From Hippasteria phrygiana (Eukaryota; Echinodermata; Asteroidea; Valvatida; Goniasteridae): a stretch of 64,000 bases of DNA. A program made the translations under genes and the position numbers. Under the pieces are notes generated by a model. That model did no database searches. It was given only the letters and a program-made list of their open reading frames with translations, and had not been told where the DNA came from. Of this stretch, positions 1 through 12,567 are shown one piece after another (within the stretch, counting starts at the first letter, position 1; each line of letters begins with the position of its first letter). Location: the NCBI GenBank assembly GCA_037893225.1, contig JAZGUH010000001.1:930001-994000 (forward strand), written 5' to 3'.

Positions 1-1673
1 TGTGACGTCATGATGACGTCATCAACAATTCTTTTTTTTTTTTTACGCATGTAAGGGTCAATCCGATTACAAAAATAAATACATTGAATTTTTCTGTACG
101 TAATTCCAAAATTTCGTGATCGTGGCTCACTCAAGTAAGAAATAGGAGCCATTTCAAAATTTAGACCAAATTCAATATAACACAAAGGAATTCTGGGACG
201 GGCAGATAACCATGGCTATTATGTGCTTGATGTTTATAAAAGGGGTTGATTTCTAGTCTTTTTTCAAGTCGCTGAATTTTTGAAGTATTAAAATCGTAAC
301 ATTCTTTTCAATATATCTAGCGAACAAAACAAGATATTTTCAAAATTCTTTTTGTTATAGCTTTGGTATGTCTCAAAGATATGCCCTAAAAGGCGAAAAT
401 TGTGTGACGTCATGATGACGTCATCAACAATTCTTTTTTTTTAAACGCATGTAAGGGTCAATCCGATTACAAAAATGTATACATTGAATTTTTCTGTACG
501 TAATTCCAAAATTTCATGGTCGTGGCTCACTCAAGTAAGAAATAGGAACCATTTCAAAATTTAGACCAAATTCAATATAACACAAAGGAATTCTGGGAAG
601 GGCAGATAACCATGGCTTAAATGAGCAAGCTGTTTATAAAAAGGGTTGATTTGTAGTCTTTTTTCAAGTCGCTGAATTTTAAATTTTTGGAATCGTAACA
701 TTCTTTTCAATATATCTAGCGAACAAAACAAGATATTTTCAAAATTCTTTTTGTTATAGCTTTGGTATGTCTCAAAGATATGCCCTAAAAAGCGAAAATT
801 GTGTGACGTCATGATGACGTCATAAAAAAAAATCTTTTTTCAAGTCGCTAGAATATTGCCCATAGCATTTGTAAACTTTTTCTTTCTTACCGGCCACTTT
901 GGATACTTTTAAACTTAGCAGACACTTACTCCAACTGCTCACAATGTGTGCCGAACATTTACGTCATGATGACATCATCACATGTCACGTGACGTAAAGG
1001 GGCATTTTTCGAAACCATATATCTACAAAAGTACAAGTCCGATTAAGTTGGAACGTAATATCTAGGTATGCCACCGGGTGTTATAGATGAACATTGACAT
1101 GACGTTATGACCAAGTCATAACATGTCACGTGGTGTCATCTTAAAGGGGCACTCGCTAGATTATTGCCCATAGCATTTGTAAACATTTTCTTTCCTCCCG
1201 GCCAGTTTGGCTACTTTTAAACTTGGCAGACACTTACCCCAACTGCTCAGAATGTGTGCCTAACTTTTACGTCATGATGACGTCATCACATGTCACGTGA
1301 CGTCATCTTAAAGGGGCATTTTTCGAAGCCATATATCTACAAATGTACAAGTCCGATTCAGTTGAAACACACCATTTAGGTATGCCACCCGGTGTCATAG
1401 ATGAAAATTGACATGACGTTATGTGATGTCATCTTAAAGGGGCATTCGCTAGGCTATTTCCCATAGCATTTGTACACGATTCCTTTTTTTAAACCAATCC
1501 TTCACACATCCAATAACAACATCTTCATCCCTCCGTCATTGTTAACTAACAAACAACTTTAAATATTGCATACACATTTGACATCCAAACTAACAATAAA
1601 AAAATTCGAAACAGCCCTGTGTTTGTCCACAAACACTTGCCTCTAGTTTTTTTTTTTTTTTCTTCTTTTTCAG
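1..1673. repeat. Partial higher-order block 1 of the array
   Basis: It contains two about 400-bp units (starting near 46 and 443) and then mixed short units with CRE and E-box motifs. It ends in a long T tract followed by CTTCTTTTTCAG at 1,662-1,673. It closely matches 17.7-19.28 kb at the other end of the array, including the shared variant GTTATGACCAAGTC, so the two ends are relatives copied about 17.6 kb apart. Confidence 0.8.
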
Positions 1674-4024
1674 ACTTTTGACCATAGCATTTGTACACGT
1701 TTTCTTTCTGCCAGGCACTTTGGCTACTTTTATGCAGCCGATTGCTTTTAAACTTAACAGACACTTAGACCAACTGCTCAGGATGCATGCCGATCTTTTA
1801 CGTCATGATGACGTCATCACGTGATTTTTTATGAATTTTTGAATTTTGAAAATCGTAACATTCATTAAATTATATCTAGCGAACAAAACAAGATATTTTC
1901 AAAATTCTTTTTCTTATAGCTTTGGTATGTCTCAAAGATATGCCCTAAATTGCAAAAATTGTGTGACGTCATGATGACGTCATCAAAAATGTGTTTTTTT
2001 GTTAACGCATGTAAGGGTCAATCCGATTACAAAAATGTATACATTGAATTTTCCTGTACCTAATTCCAAAATTTCATGATCGTGGCTCACTCAAGTATGA
2101 AATAGGAGCCATTTCAAAATTTAGACCAAATTCAATATAACACAAAGGAATTCTGGGAAGGGCTGATAACCATGGGTATTTTGTGCTTGCTGTTTATAAA
2201 AGGGGTTGATTTCTAGTCTTTTTTCAAGTCGCTAAATTTTTGAAGTATTAAAATCGTAACATTCTTTTCAATATATCTAGCGAACAAAACAAGATATTTT
2301 CAAAATTATTTTTGTTACAGCTTTGGTATGTCTCAAAGATATGCCATAAAAAGCGAAAATTGTGTGACGTCATGATGACGTCATCAACAAATCTTTTTTT
2401 TTAAACGCATGTAAGGGTCAATCCGATTACAAAAATGTATTCGTTGAATTTTCCTGTACCTAATTCCAAAATTTGATGATCGTGGCTCACTCAAGTATGA
2501 AATAGGAGCCATTTCAAAATTTAGACCAAATTCAATATAACACAAAGGAATTCTGGGAAGGGCTGATAACCATGGGTATTTTGTGCTTGCTGTTTATAAA
2601 AGGGGTTGATTTCTAGTCTTTTTTCAAGTCGCTAAATTTTTGAAGTTTTAGAATCGTAACAGTCTTTTCAATATATCTAGCGAACAAAACAAGATATTTT
2701 CAAAATTCTTTTTGTTATAGGTTTGGTATGTCTCAAAGATATGCCATAAAAAGCGCAAATTGTGTGACGTCATGATGACGTCATAAAAAAAATTCTTTTT
2801 TCAAGTCGCTAGAATATTGCACATAGCATTTGTAAACGTTTTCTTTCTTACCGGCCACTTTGGCTACTTTTAAACTTGGCAGACACTTACACCAACTGCT
2901 CACAATGTGTGCCGAACTTTTACGTCATGATGACGTCATCACATGTCACGTGACGTCATCTTAAAGGGGCATTTTTTCGAAGCCATATATCTACAAAAGT
3001 ACAAGTCCGATTAAGTTGAAACGTAATATCTAGGTATGCCACCGGGTGTTATAAATGAACATTGACATGATGTTATGATGACGTCATCACATGTCACGTG
3101 ACGTCATCTTAAAGGGGCAGTTTTTGAAGCCATATATAAACAAAAGTACAAGTTCGATTAAGTTGAAATGTAATATCCAGGTAGGTCTGCAGGTTTATGG
3201 ACGAAAATTGACATGACATTATGATGATGATGTCATCACACGTCACGTGACGTCATCTTAAAGGGGCAGTTTTTGAAGCCATAAACAAAAGTACAAGTCC
3301 GATTAAGTTGAAAAGTAATATCTAGGTAGCCCAATAGGTTTATAGATGAAAATTGACATGACATTATTATGATGTCATCACATGTCACATGACGTCATCT
3401 TAAAGGTGCAGTTTTTGAAGCCATATATAAACAAAAGTACAAGTCCGATTAAGTTCAAAAGTAATATCTAGGTATCCCAGTAGGTATTTTAAATAAAAAA
3501 ATGTATGATGTCATGATTACGTCATCACTTGTTTCGTGTCATTATCTTAAAGGGGCATTTTTCGAAGCCATAAATCTACAAAAGTACAGGTCCGATTTAT
3601 TTGAAATGTAATATATAGTCGGTTAGGCAAGCAGGTTTATAGATGAAAATTGACGTGACGTTATGATGACGTCATCACATGTCACGTGACGTTATCTTAA
3701 AGGGGCAGTTTTTAAAGCCATACATTGTATATCTACAAAAGTACAAGTTCGATTATGTTAAATGTAATATCTAGGTAGGTCAGCAAGTTTACAGATGTAA
3801 ATTTACATTACGTTATGATGACGTCATCACAAGTGACTATTACAAACAACTTAAATTATTTTCAAAGTCTAACAAAGAAAACTGGCAGGAGCGCGATTGT
3901 TTGACGAAGTTTAATTATTGTATTCACATTTCACATCCAAACTAAAAAAAAAAAAAAACGAAACAGCCCTGTGTTTGTCCACAAACACCGTCCGTCTAGT
4001 TTTCTTTTTTTTTTTCTTTTTCAG
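1674..4024. repeat. Higher-order block 2, with a run of about 150-bp units
   Basis: It starts just after the T-tract/CAG of block 1. It holds two about 400-bp units (near 2,001 and 2,401) and then about six tandem units of roughly 147 bp between 2,950 and 3,850. The recurring CTTAAAGGGGCA motif falls near 2,960, 3,110, 3,255, 3,405, 3,548 and 3,697. It closes with the conserved tail TGTTTGTCCACAAACA, a T tract and CAG at 4,022-4,024. Confidence 0.8.
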
Positions 4025-5512
4025 CCAAATGCCCATAGCATTTGTACACGTTTTCTTTCTTACTGGCACTTTGGCTACTTTTATGGTGCCGATTGGCTTT
4101 AAACTTGGCAGACACTTAGACTAACTGCTCAGAATGTATGCCGAACATTTACGTCATGATGACGTCATCACGTGATTTTTTATGAATTTTTGAAATTTCA
4201 AAATTGTAAAATTCTTTTCAATATATCTAGCGAACAAAAGAAGATATTTTCGAAATTCTTTTTGTTATAGCTTTGGTATGTCTCAAAGATATGCCCTAAA
4301 AAGCGAAAATTGTGTGACGTCATGATGACGTCATCAAAAATGTTTTTTTTTTTTAACGCATGTAAGGGTCAATCCGATTACAAAAATGTATATATTGAAT
4401 TTTCCTCTCCCTAATTCCAAAATTTCATGATCGTGGCTCACTCAAGTAAGAAATAACAGCCATTTCAAAATTTAGACCAAATTCAATATAACACAAAGGA
4501 ATTCTGGGAAGGGCAGATAACCATGGCTTAAATGTGCATGCTGTTTATAAAAAGGTTGATTTGTAGTATTTGTTCAAGTCGCTGAATTTTAAAATTGTGT
4601 AAATCGTAACATTCTTTTCAATATATCTAGCGAACAAAACAAGACATTTTCAAAATTCATTTTTGTTATAGCTTTGGTATGTCTCAAAGATATGCCCTAA
4701 AAAGCGAAAATTGTGTGACGTCATGATGACGTCATCAAAAAATTCTTTTTTTCAAGTCGCTAGAATATTGCCCATAGCATTTGTAAACGTTTTCTTTCTT
4801 ACCGGCCACTTTACCTAATTTTAAACTTGGCAGACACTTACCCCAACTGCTCACAATGTGTGCCGAACTTTTACGTCATAATGACGTCATCACATGTCAC
4901 GTGACGTCATCTTAAAGGGGCATTTTTCTAAGCCATATATCTACAAAAGTACAAGTTCGATTAAGTTAAAATGTAATATCTAGGTATTCCAGTAGTTTTA
5001 TAAATGAAAATTGACATGACGTTATGATGACGTCATCACATGTGACGTCATCTTAAAGGGGTAGTTTTTGAAGGCGCATATCTACAGAAGTACATGTCCG
5101 ATTAAGTTTAAAAGTAATATCTAGGTAGCCCAGTAGGTTTATAGATGAAAATTGACATGACATGATGATGACGTCATCACATGTCACGTGACGTCATCTT
5201 AAAGGGGCAGTTTTTGAAGCCATATATAAACAAAAGTACAAGTCCGATTAAGTTGAAAAGTTATATCTAGGTAGGTCAGCAAGTTTATAGATGAAAATTT
5301 ATGATGACGTCATCACATGTTACTACTACAAACAACTTTAATTAATTTCAAAATTAACATAGAAAACTGGCAGCAGCGCGATTGTTTGACAAACTTAAAT
5401 TATTGTATTCACATTTCACATCCAAACTAAAAAAACAAAAACGAAACAGCCCTGTGTTTGTCCACAAACACCAACCTCATGCCTCTAGTTTTTTTTTTTT
5501 TTTCTTTTTCAG
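4025..5512. repeat. Higher-order block 3 (short version)
   Basis: It has the same order of parts as block 2 but only one full about 400-bp unit and a partial one, then about three 150-bp units. It is therefore about 850 bp shorter. It ends in the conserved hairpin tail, T tract and CAG at 5,510-5,512. The length difference looks like unequal exchange inside the repeats. Confidence 0.75.
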
Positions 5513-8130
5513 ACTTTTTGCCCATAGACTTTGTACACGTTTTCGTTCTGCCAGGCACTTTGGCTACTTTTATGCAGCCGATTGCCTTTAAACTTAACAG
5601 ACACTTAGACCAACTGCTCAGGATGCATGCCGATCTTTTACGTCATGGTGACGTCATCACGTGATTTTTTATGAATTTTTGAATTTTGAAAATCGTAACA
5701 TTCATTAAATTATATCTAGCGAACAAAACAAGATATTTTAAAAATTCTTTTTCTTATAGCTTTGGTATGTCTCAAAGATATGCCTTAAAAAGCGAAAATT
5801 GTGTGACGTCATGATGACGTCATCAAAAATGCTTTTTTTTTTTAACGCATGTAAGGGTCAATCTGATTACAAAAATGTATATATTGAATTTTGCTGTACC
5901 CAATTCCAAAATTTCATGATCGTGGCTCACTCAAGTAAGAAATAACAGCCATTTCAAAATTTAGACCAAATTCAATATAACACAAAGGAATTCTGGGACG
6001 GGCTGATAACCATGGCTATTATGAGCTTGCTGTTTATAAAAGGGGTTGATTTCTAGTCTTTTTTCAAGTCGCTGAATTTTTGAAGTATTAAAATCGTAAC
6101 ATTCTTTTCAATATATCTAGCGAACAAAACAAGATATTTTCAAAATTCTTTTTGTTATAGCTTTGGTATGTCTCAAAGATATGCCCTAAAAGGCGAAAAT
6201 TGTGTGACGTCATGATGACGTCATCAAAAATATGTGTTTTTTTTAACGCATGTAAGGGTCAATCCGATTACAAAAATGTATACATTGTATTTTTCTGTAC
6301 CCAATTCCAAAATTTCATGATCGTGGCTCACTCAAGTAAGAAATGACAGCCATTTCAAAATTTAGACCAAATTCAATATAACACAAAGGAATTCTGGGAC
6401 GGGCTGATAACCATGGCTATTATGAGCTTGCTGTTTATAAAAGGGGTTGATTTCTAGTCTTTTTTCAAGTCGCTGAATTCTTGAAGTTTTATAATCGTAA
6501 CATTCTTTTCACTATATCTAGCGAACAAAACAAGATATTTTCAAAATTCTTTTTGTTATAGCTTTGGTATGTCTCAAAGATATGCCCTAAAAAGCGAAAA
6601 TTGTGTGACGTCATGATGACGTCATAAAAAAATTCTTTTTTCAAGTCGATAGAATATTGCCCATAGCATTTGTAAACGTTTACTTTCTTACCGGCCACAT
6701 TGGCTACTTTTAAACTTGGCAGACACTTACCCCAACTGCTCACAATGTGTGCCGAACCTTTACGTCATGATGACGTCATCACATGTCACGTGACGTCATC
6801 TTAAAGGGGCATTTTTCGAAGCCATATATCTACAAAAGTACAAGTCCGATTAAGTTGGAACGTAATATCTAGGTATGCCACCGGGTGTTATAGATGAACA
6901 TTGACATGACGTTATGATCAAGTCATAACATGTCACGTGGTGTCATCTTAAAGGGGCACTCGCTAGATTATTGCCCTTAGCATTTGTAAACGTTTTCTTT
7001 CTTACTGGCCACTTTGGCTACTTTTAAACTTGGCAGACACTTACCCCAACTGCTCACAACGTGTGGCGAACTTTTACGTCATGATGATGTCATCACATGT
7101 CACGTGACGCCATCTTAAAGGGGCATTTTTTCGAAGCCATATATCTACAAAAGTACAAGTCCGATTAAGTTGAAACGTAATATCTAGGTATGCCACCGGG
7201 TGTTATAGATGGAAATTGACATGACGTTATGATGACGTCATCACATGTTACGTGACGTCATCTTAAAGGGGCAGTTTTTGAAGCCATATATATTAAGAAG
7301 TACATGTCCGATTAAGTTGAAAAGTAATATCTAGGTAGCCCAATAGGTTTATAGATCAAAATTGACATGACATTATTATGATGTCATCACATGTCACATG
7401 ACGTCATCTTAAAGGTGCAGTTTTTGAAGCCATATATAAACAAAAGTACAAGTCCGATTAAGTTCAAAAGTAATATCTAGGTAGCCCAGTAGGTATTTTA
7501 AATAACAAAATTATTGATGTCATGATTACGTCATCACTCGTTTCGTGTCATTATCTTAAAGGGGCATTTTTCTCAAAGCCATATATCTTCAAAAGTACAG
7601 GTCCGATTTATTTGAAATGTAATATATAGTCGGGTAGGCAAGCAGGTTTATAGATGAAAATTGACGTGACGTTATGATGACGTCATCACATGTCACGTCA
7701 CGTTATCTTAAAGGGGCAGTTTTTAAAGCCATACATTGTATATCTACAAAAGTACAAGTTCGATTATTTTAAATGTAATATCTAGGTAGGTCAGCAAGTT
7801 TACAGATGAAAATGTACATTACGTTATGATGACGTCATCACAAGTGACTATTACAAACAACTTTAATTATTTTCAAAGTCTAACAAAGAAAACTGGCAGC
7901 AGCGCGATTGTTTGACAAACTTAAATTATTGTATTCTCATTTCACATCCAAAAAATAAAAAAACAAAAACGAAACAGCCCTGTGTTTGTCCACAAACACC
8001 TCCCATTGGCTCTAGTTTTTTTTCTTTTTTTTTTTTTGGCTTTTCCGAAATCCTTCGGAAAAGGCTTTGTTTTTGTTCTGATTTTTTTTTTTTTTCTTCT
8101 TCTTCTTCTTTTAGTTCTGACCAAAATCCC
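5513..8130. repeat. Higher-order block 4
   Basis: It holds about 400-bp units near 5,843 and 6,245, then CRE/E-box 150-bp units to about 7,830. The closing tail differs from the other blocks. After the T tract there is an extra hairpin at 8,038-8,065, with arms GGCTTTTCCGAA and TTCGGAAAAGGC, and then a second long T/TCT tract. This is the switch point to the 605-bp family. Confidence 0.75.
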
Positions 8131-11100
8131 ATAGACTTTGTACACGAATTTTCTCCGCGGCACTTTAGGTCTTAAAAAACTTCAGATCTTAACCAAACTT
8201 ACCTCAAACATAGACCCTAAGCTGGAATAGTATGTCGAAGAGTGACGTCATGATGACGTCATCACGTGTCACGTGACGTCATCTTAAAGGTGCGTTTTTC
8301 AAGGGCCCATATCTAGAGAACGGTAGGTCCGATTTCCTTCAAACCTGATATGTTGGTAGGCTAGCTCGTGTTATAGATGAAATTTGAGGTGACGTCAAGA
8401 TGACGTCATCATACGATTTTATAGTAATTTTTAAGTTTTTGAAATTCAAAGTTTCTTAAAGCCATATCTCACCAACAGAACATGCTAAATTCAAAATTCT
8501 TTTTGTAATAGCTTTGTTAGCTCCTATATTCTTTCACATACATTTGAAAAATGTGTGACGTCATCATGACGTCATCAAAAATGTGCATTTCTGAAACACA
8601 CATAAGGGTACGTCCGATCGTCATAAAAATTAGTGGGTAGGTAGATAGTGCTACTAGCATGTAAAATCCGAGGTGACGTCATGATGACGTCATCGGCTGA
8701 TTTTCTGTGAATTTTTTAGTTCTATCCCAAATCCCATAGACTTTGTACACGAATTTTGTAAGTGGCACTTTGGTCAATAAACAACCTCGGATCTTAATCA
8801 GACTTAACACAAACATAGACCCTCAGCTGAAAATGTAAGCCGAAACGTGACGTCATGATGACGTCATCACGTGTCATGTGACGTCATCTTAAATGTGCAT
8901 TTTTCAAGGGCCTATATCTAGAGAACGGTAGGTCCGATTGCCTTCAAACCTGGTATGTTATGGGAGCTCGTGTTATAGATGAAAATTAAGGTGACGTCAT
9001 GATGACGTCATCATACGATTTTACAGTAATATTAAAGTTTTTCAACTTCAAAGTTTCTTAAAGCCATATCTCACCAACAGAACATGCTAAATTCAAAATT
9101 CTTTTTGTAATAGCTTTGTTAGCTCCTATATTCTTTCACATACATTTGAAAAATGTGTGACGTCATCATGACGTCATCAAAAATGTGCATTTCTGAAACA
9201 CACATAAGGGTACGTCCGATCGTCATAAAAATTAGTGGGTAGGTAGATAGTGCTACTAGCATGTAAAATCCGAGGTGACGTCATGATGACGTCATCGGCT
9301 GATTTTCTGTGAATTTTTTAGTTCTATCCCAAATCCCATAGACTTTGTACACGAATTTTGTAAGTGGCACTTTGGTCACTAAACAACCTCGGATCTTAAA
9401 CAGACTTAACACAAACATAGACCCTCAGCTGAAAATGTAAGCCGAAACGTGACGTCATGATGACGTCATCACGTGTCATGTGACGTCATCTTAAATGTGC
9501 ATTTTTCAAGGGCCTATATCTAGAGAACGGTAGGTCCGATTGCCTTCAAACCTGGTATGTTATGGGAGCTCGTGTTATAGATGAAAATTAAGGTGACGTC
9601 ATGATGACGTCATCATACGATTTTACAGTAATATTAAAGTTTTTCAACTTCAAAGTTTCTTAAAGCCATATCTCACCAACAGAACATGCTAAATTCAAAA
9701 TTCTTTTTGTAATAGCTTTGTTAGCTCCTATATTCTTTCACATACATTTGAAAAATGTGTGACGTCATCATGACGTCATAAAAATTAGTGGGTAGGTAGA
9801 TAGTGCTACTAGCATGTAAAATCCGAGGTGACGTCATGATGACGTCATCGGCTGATTTTCTGTGAATTTTTTAGTTCTATCCCAAATCCCATAGACTTTG
9901 TACACGAATTTTGTAAGTGGCACTTTGGTCACTAAACAACCTCGGATCTTAATCAGACTTAACACAAACATAGACCCTCAGCTGAAAATGTAAGCCGAAA
10001 CGTGACGTCATGATGACGTCATCACGTGTCATGTGACGTCATCTTAAATGTGCATTTTTCTAGGGCCTATATCTAGAGAACGGTAGGTCCGATTGCCTTC
10101 AAACCTGGTATGTTGGTATGGTAGCTCGTGTTATAGATGAAAATTAAGGTGACGTCATGATCACGTCATCATACGATTTTACAGTAATATTAAAGTTTTT
10201 GAACTTCAAAGTTTCTTAAAGCCATATCTCACCAACAGAACATGCTAAATTCAAAATTCTTTTTGTAATAGCTTTGTTAGCTCCTATATTCTTTCACATA
10301 CATTTGAAAAATGTGTGACGTCATCATGACGTCATCAAAAATATGCTTTTTTGAAACACATATAAGGGTAGGGACGATCGTCATAAAAATTAGTGTGCAG
10401 GTAGATAGTGATACTAGCATGTTAAATCCGAGGTGACGTCATGATGACGTCATCGGCTGATTTTCTATGATTATTTTAGTTCTATCCCAAATCCCATAGA
10501 CTTGGTACACGAATTTTGTACGGGACACTTTGGTCACTAAACAACATCAGATCTTAATCAGGCTTAACACAAACAGAGACCCTAAGCTGAAAATGTATGC
10601 CGAAACGTGATGTCATGATGACGTCATCACGTGTCTTGTGACGTCATCTTAAAGGTGCATTTTTCAAGGGCCCATATCTAGAGAACGGTAGGTCCGATTG
10701 CCTTCAAACGAGGTATGTTGGTATGGTAGCTCGTGTTATAGATGAAAATTGAGGTGACGTCATGATGACGTCATCATACGATTTTACAGTAATATTAAAG
10801 TTTTTGAACTTCAAAGTTTCTTAAAGCCATATCTCATCAACAGAACATGCTAAATTCAAAATTCTTTTTGTAATAGCTTTGTTAGCTCCTATATTCTTTC
10901 ACATAAATGTGAAAAATGTGTGACGTCATCATGACGTCATCAAAAATATGCTTTTTTGAAACATATATAAGGGTAGGGACGATCGTCATAAAAATTAGTG
11001 TGCAGGTAGATAGTGATACTAGCATGTTAAATCCGAGGTGACGTCATAATGACGTCATCGGCTGATTTTCTATGATTATTTTAGTTCTATCCCAAATCCC

Positions 11101-11250
11101 ATAGACTTTGTACACGAATTTTGTAAGAGCCACTTTGGTCACTAAGCAACATCAGATCTTAATCAGGCTTAACACAAACAGAGACCCTAAGCTGAAAATG
11201 TATGCCGAAACGTGACGTCATGATGACGTCATCACGTGTCATGTAACATG
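8131..11250. repeat. 605-bp tandem repeat array, about five units
   Basis: The anchor GCTGATTTTCT falls near 8,697, 9,299, 9,852, 10,457 and 11,062, giving spacings of about 602, 553, 605 and 605 bp. The short one lacks about 50 bp around 9,777. Each unit carries several CRE pairs (normal and reversed spacer), one CATAGACTTTGTACACGAAT block and the block ATTCAAAATTCTTTTTGTAA. That last block matches the 400-bp unit's TTTCAAAATTCTTTTTGTTA, so the families are homologous. Confidence 0.9.
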
Positions 11251-12445
11251 AACTTAAAGGTCAAGTATGGAGTACGAAATGTGAATCATAAAATAATCTC
11301 AGATCTTAAACATAGCAAAGACATAGACCTTCTGATAATTTATGTTAAAGAAAAAAAGAAAACGGAAAAGCCATGCGTATGTTTACAACAGACGCAAAAT
11401 TTTCGGCTTTTCCGCTACAGCAGCAAAGCCTTGGTTTTTGTTCTGTTCGCGCGATTGTGTAGTTTAGTACACTTTCGCCCAGGCATGAACACAATCTACT
11501 TGAAAATTGTTCGTTTTGCCACATTCAGAACAAAGGGCCACGTCCAAGAACATCTCCAGGTTTTTTTTTGAATGAAATCGTTAGCTCAGAGGTCAAAAAC
11601 ACATGATTGCACAATACCCAGCTTCACACGGATATATAACTGGTGGGAGAGTAGGAGCTGGTTCGAAATTGACCGAGCCAAAACATGACACAACGGGTGG
11701 AAAATCATATTTTCCGCCTTAAAAAACCTTTCCAAATCACAAAAGCACGTGTCATTGGGATTCAGAGAAGTCTACTTTAGTGACAAAAAAGGCTTTTGGA
11801 ATAATCAAATACTCCAGGAGCTAACATGAACACAATTAATACACAAATCCTAAACTACACAATACCCACTTTTTTGGTTTCTTCTTAAACACGAATTTTG
11901 TCTACGGCACTTTAGTCACTAAACAACATCAGATCTTATTCAAACTTAATACAAACATAGACCCTAATCTGAAATTGTGTGCCGAAAAGTGACATCATGA
12001 TGACGTCATTATGTGTCACGTGATGTCATCTTAAAGGCGCATTTTTCAAGGCCCATATCAAGAGAACCGTAAGTCCAATTGCATTCAAACCTGGAATGTT
12101 GCTAGACAAGTACGTTATAAATAAAAATTGAGGTGACGTCATAATGACGTCATCATATGATTTTTATAGTAATTTCAAAGTTTTAACATTAAAGATTCTT
12201 AAAACCATATCTCATCAACAGAACATATGTTAAATTCAAAATTCTTTTTGTAATAGCTTTGTTAGCTCGTACATTCTTTTATATAAATGCGAAAAATTTC
12301 TGAGGTCATAATGACGTCTTCAAAGGCATGATTTCTTGAAAGACATATAAGGGTAGACCATGTCTAATCGTCATGAAACTTGGTGGTTAGGTAGATTTGT
12401 CACTAGTTTACAAAATTCGAAATAACATCATAAAAACATATGGAA
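11251..12445. repeat. Diverged and interrupted part of the array
   Basis: From 11,251 to about 11,880 the regular repeats break down and CRE pairs are missing. A stem of CGGAAAAGCC (11,363-11,372) with GGCTTTTCCG (11,405-11,414) remains. From about 11,890 to 12,430 a decayed copy of the 605-bp unit returns, with mutated CRE sites such as TGACATCATGATGACG. This looks like the oldest part of the array. The plus-strand open frame at 11,236-11,571 has no recognisable features and I do not call it a gene. Confidence 0.6.
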
Positions 12446-12567
12446 AAGCCCTATGTTCTTAAAAACATAGACCTCTAGTTGGCTGTTTCGAAAGTTTTTC
12501 GAAACAGCCCTTGTTTTCGTTAAGATTTTTTTTTTTTTCTTTTTTTTTTTTTTTTCTTCTTTTTCAG
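12446..12567. repeat. Hairpin plus T-tract junction element
   Basis: A perfect-arm hairpin (GGCTGTTTCGAAA with TTTCGAAACAGCC) lies at 12,481-12,509. A T-rich tract of about 50 bases then ends in TTCTTTTTCAG at 12,567. The same tail order recurs at every block boundary in the array, with or without the hairpin. Confidence 0.7.

Noticed and set aside
561..812. Minus-strand 83-codon frame conserved at 13,817-14,068 and 16,202-16,453
   Set aside because: The frame is repeated because the satellite DNA is repeated. It has no known domain and most other units break it, so conservation reflects recent duplication rather than coding.
7912..8175. Overlapping Phe/Ser- or Lys/Glu-rich frames over the T tracts
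   Set aside because: Low-complexity translation of T/TTC runs in several frames at once.
12446..12567. Self-cleaving ribozyme (hammerhead) at the boundary hairpin
   Set aside because: I looked for the CTGATGA and GAAA core around the stem and did not find the conserved arrangement.
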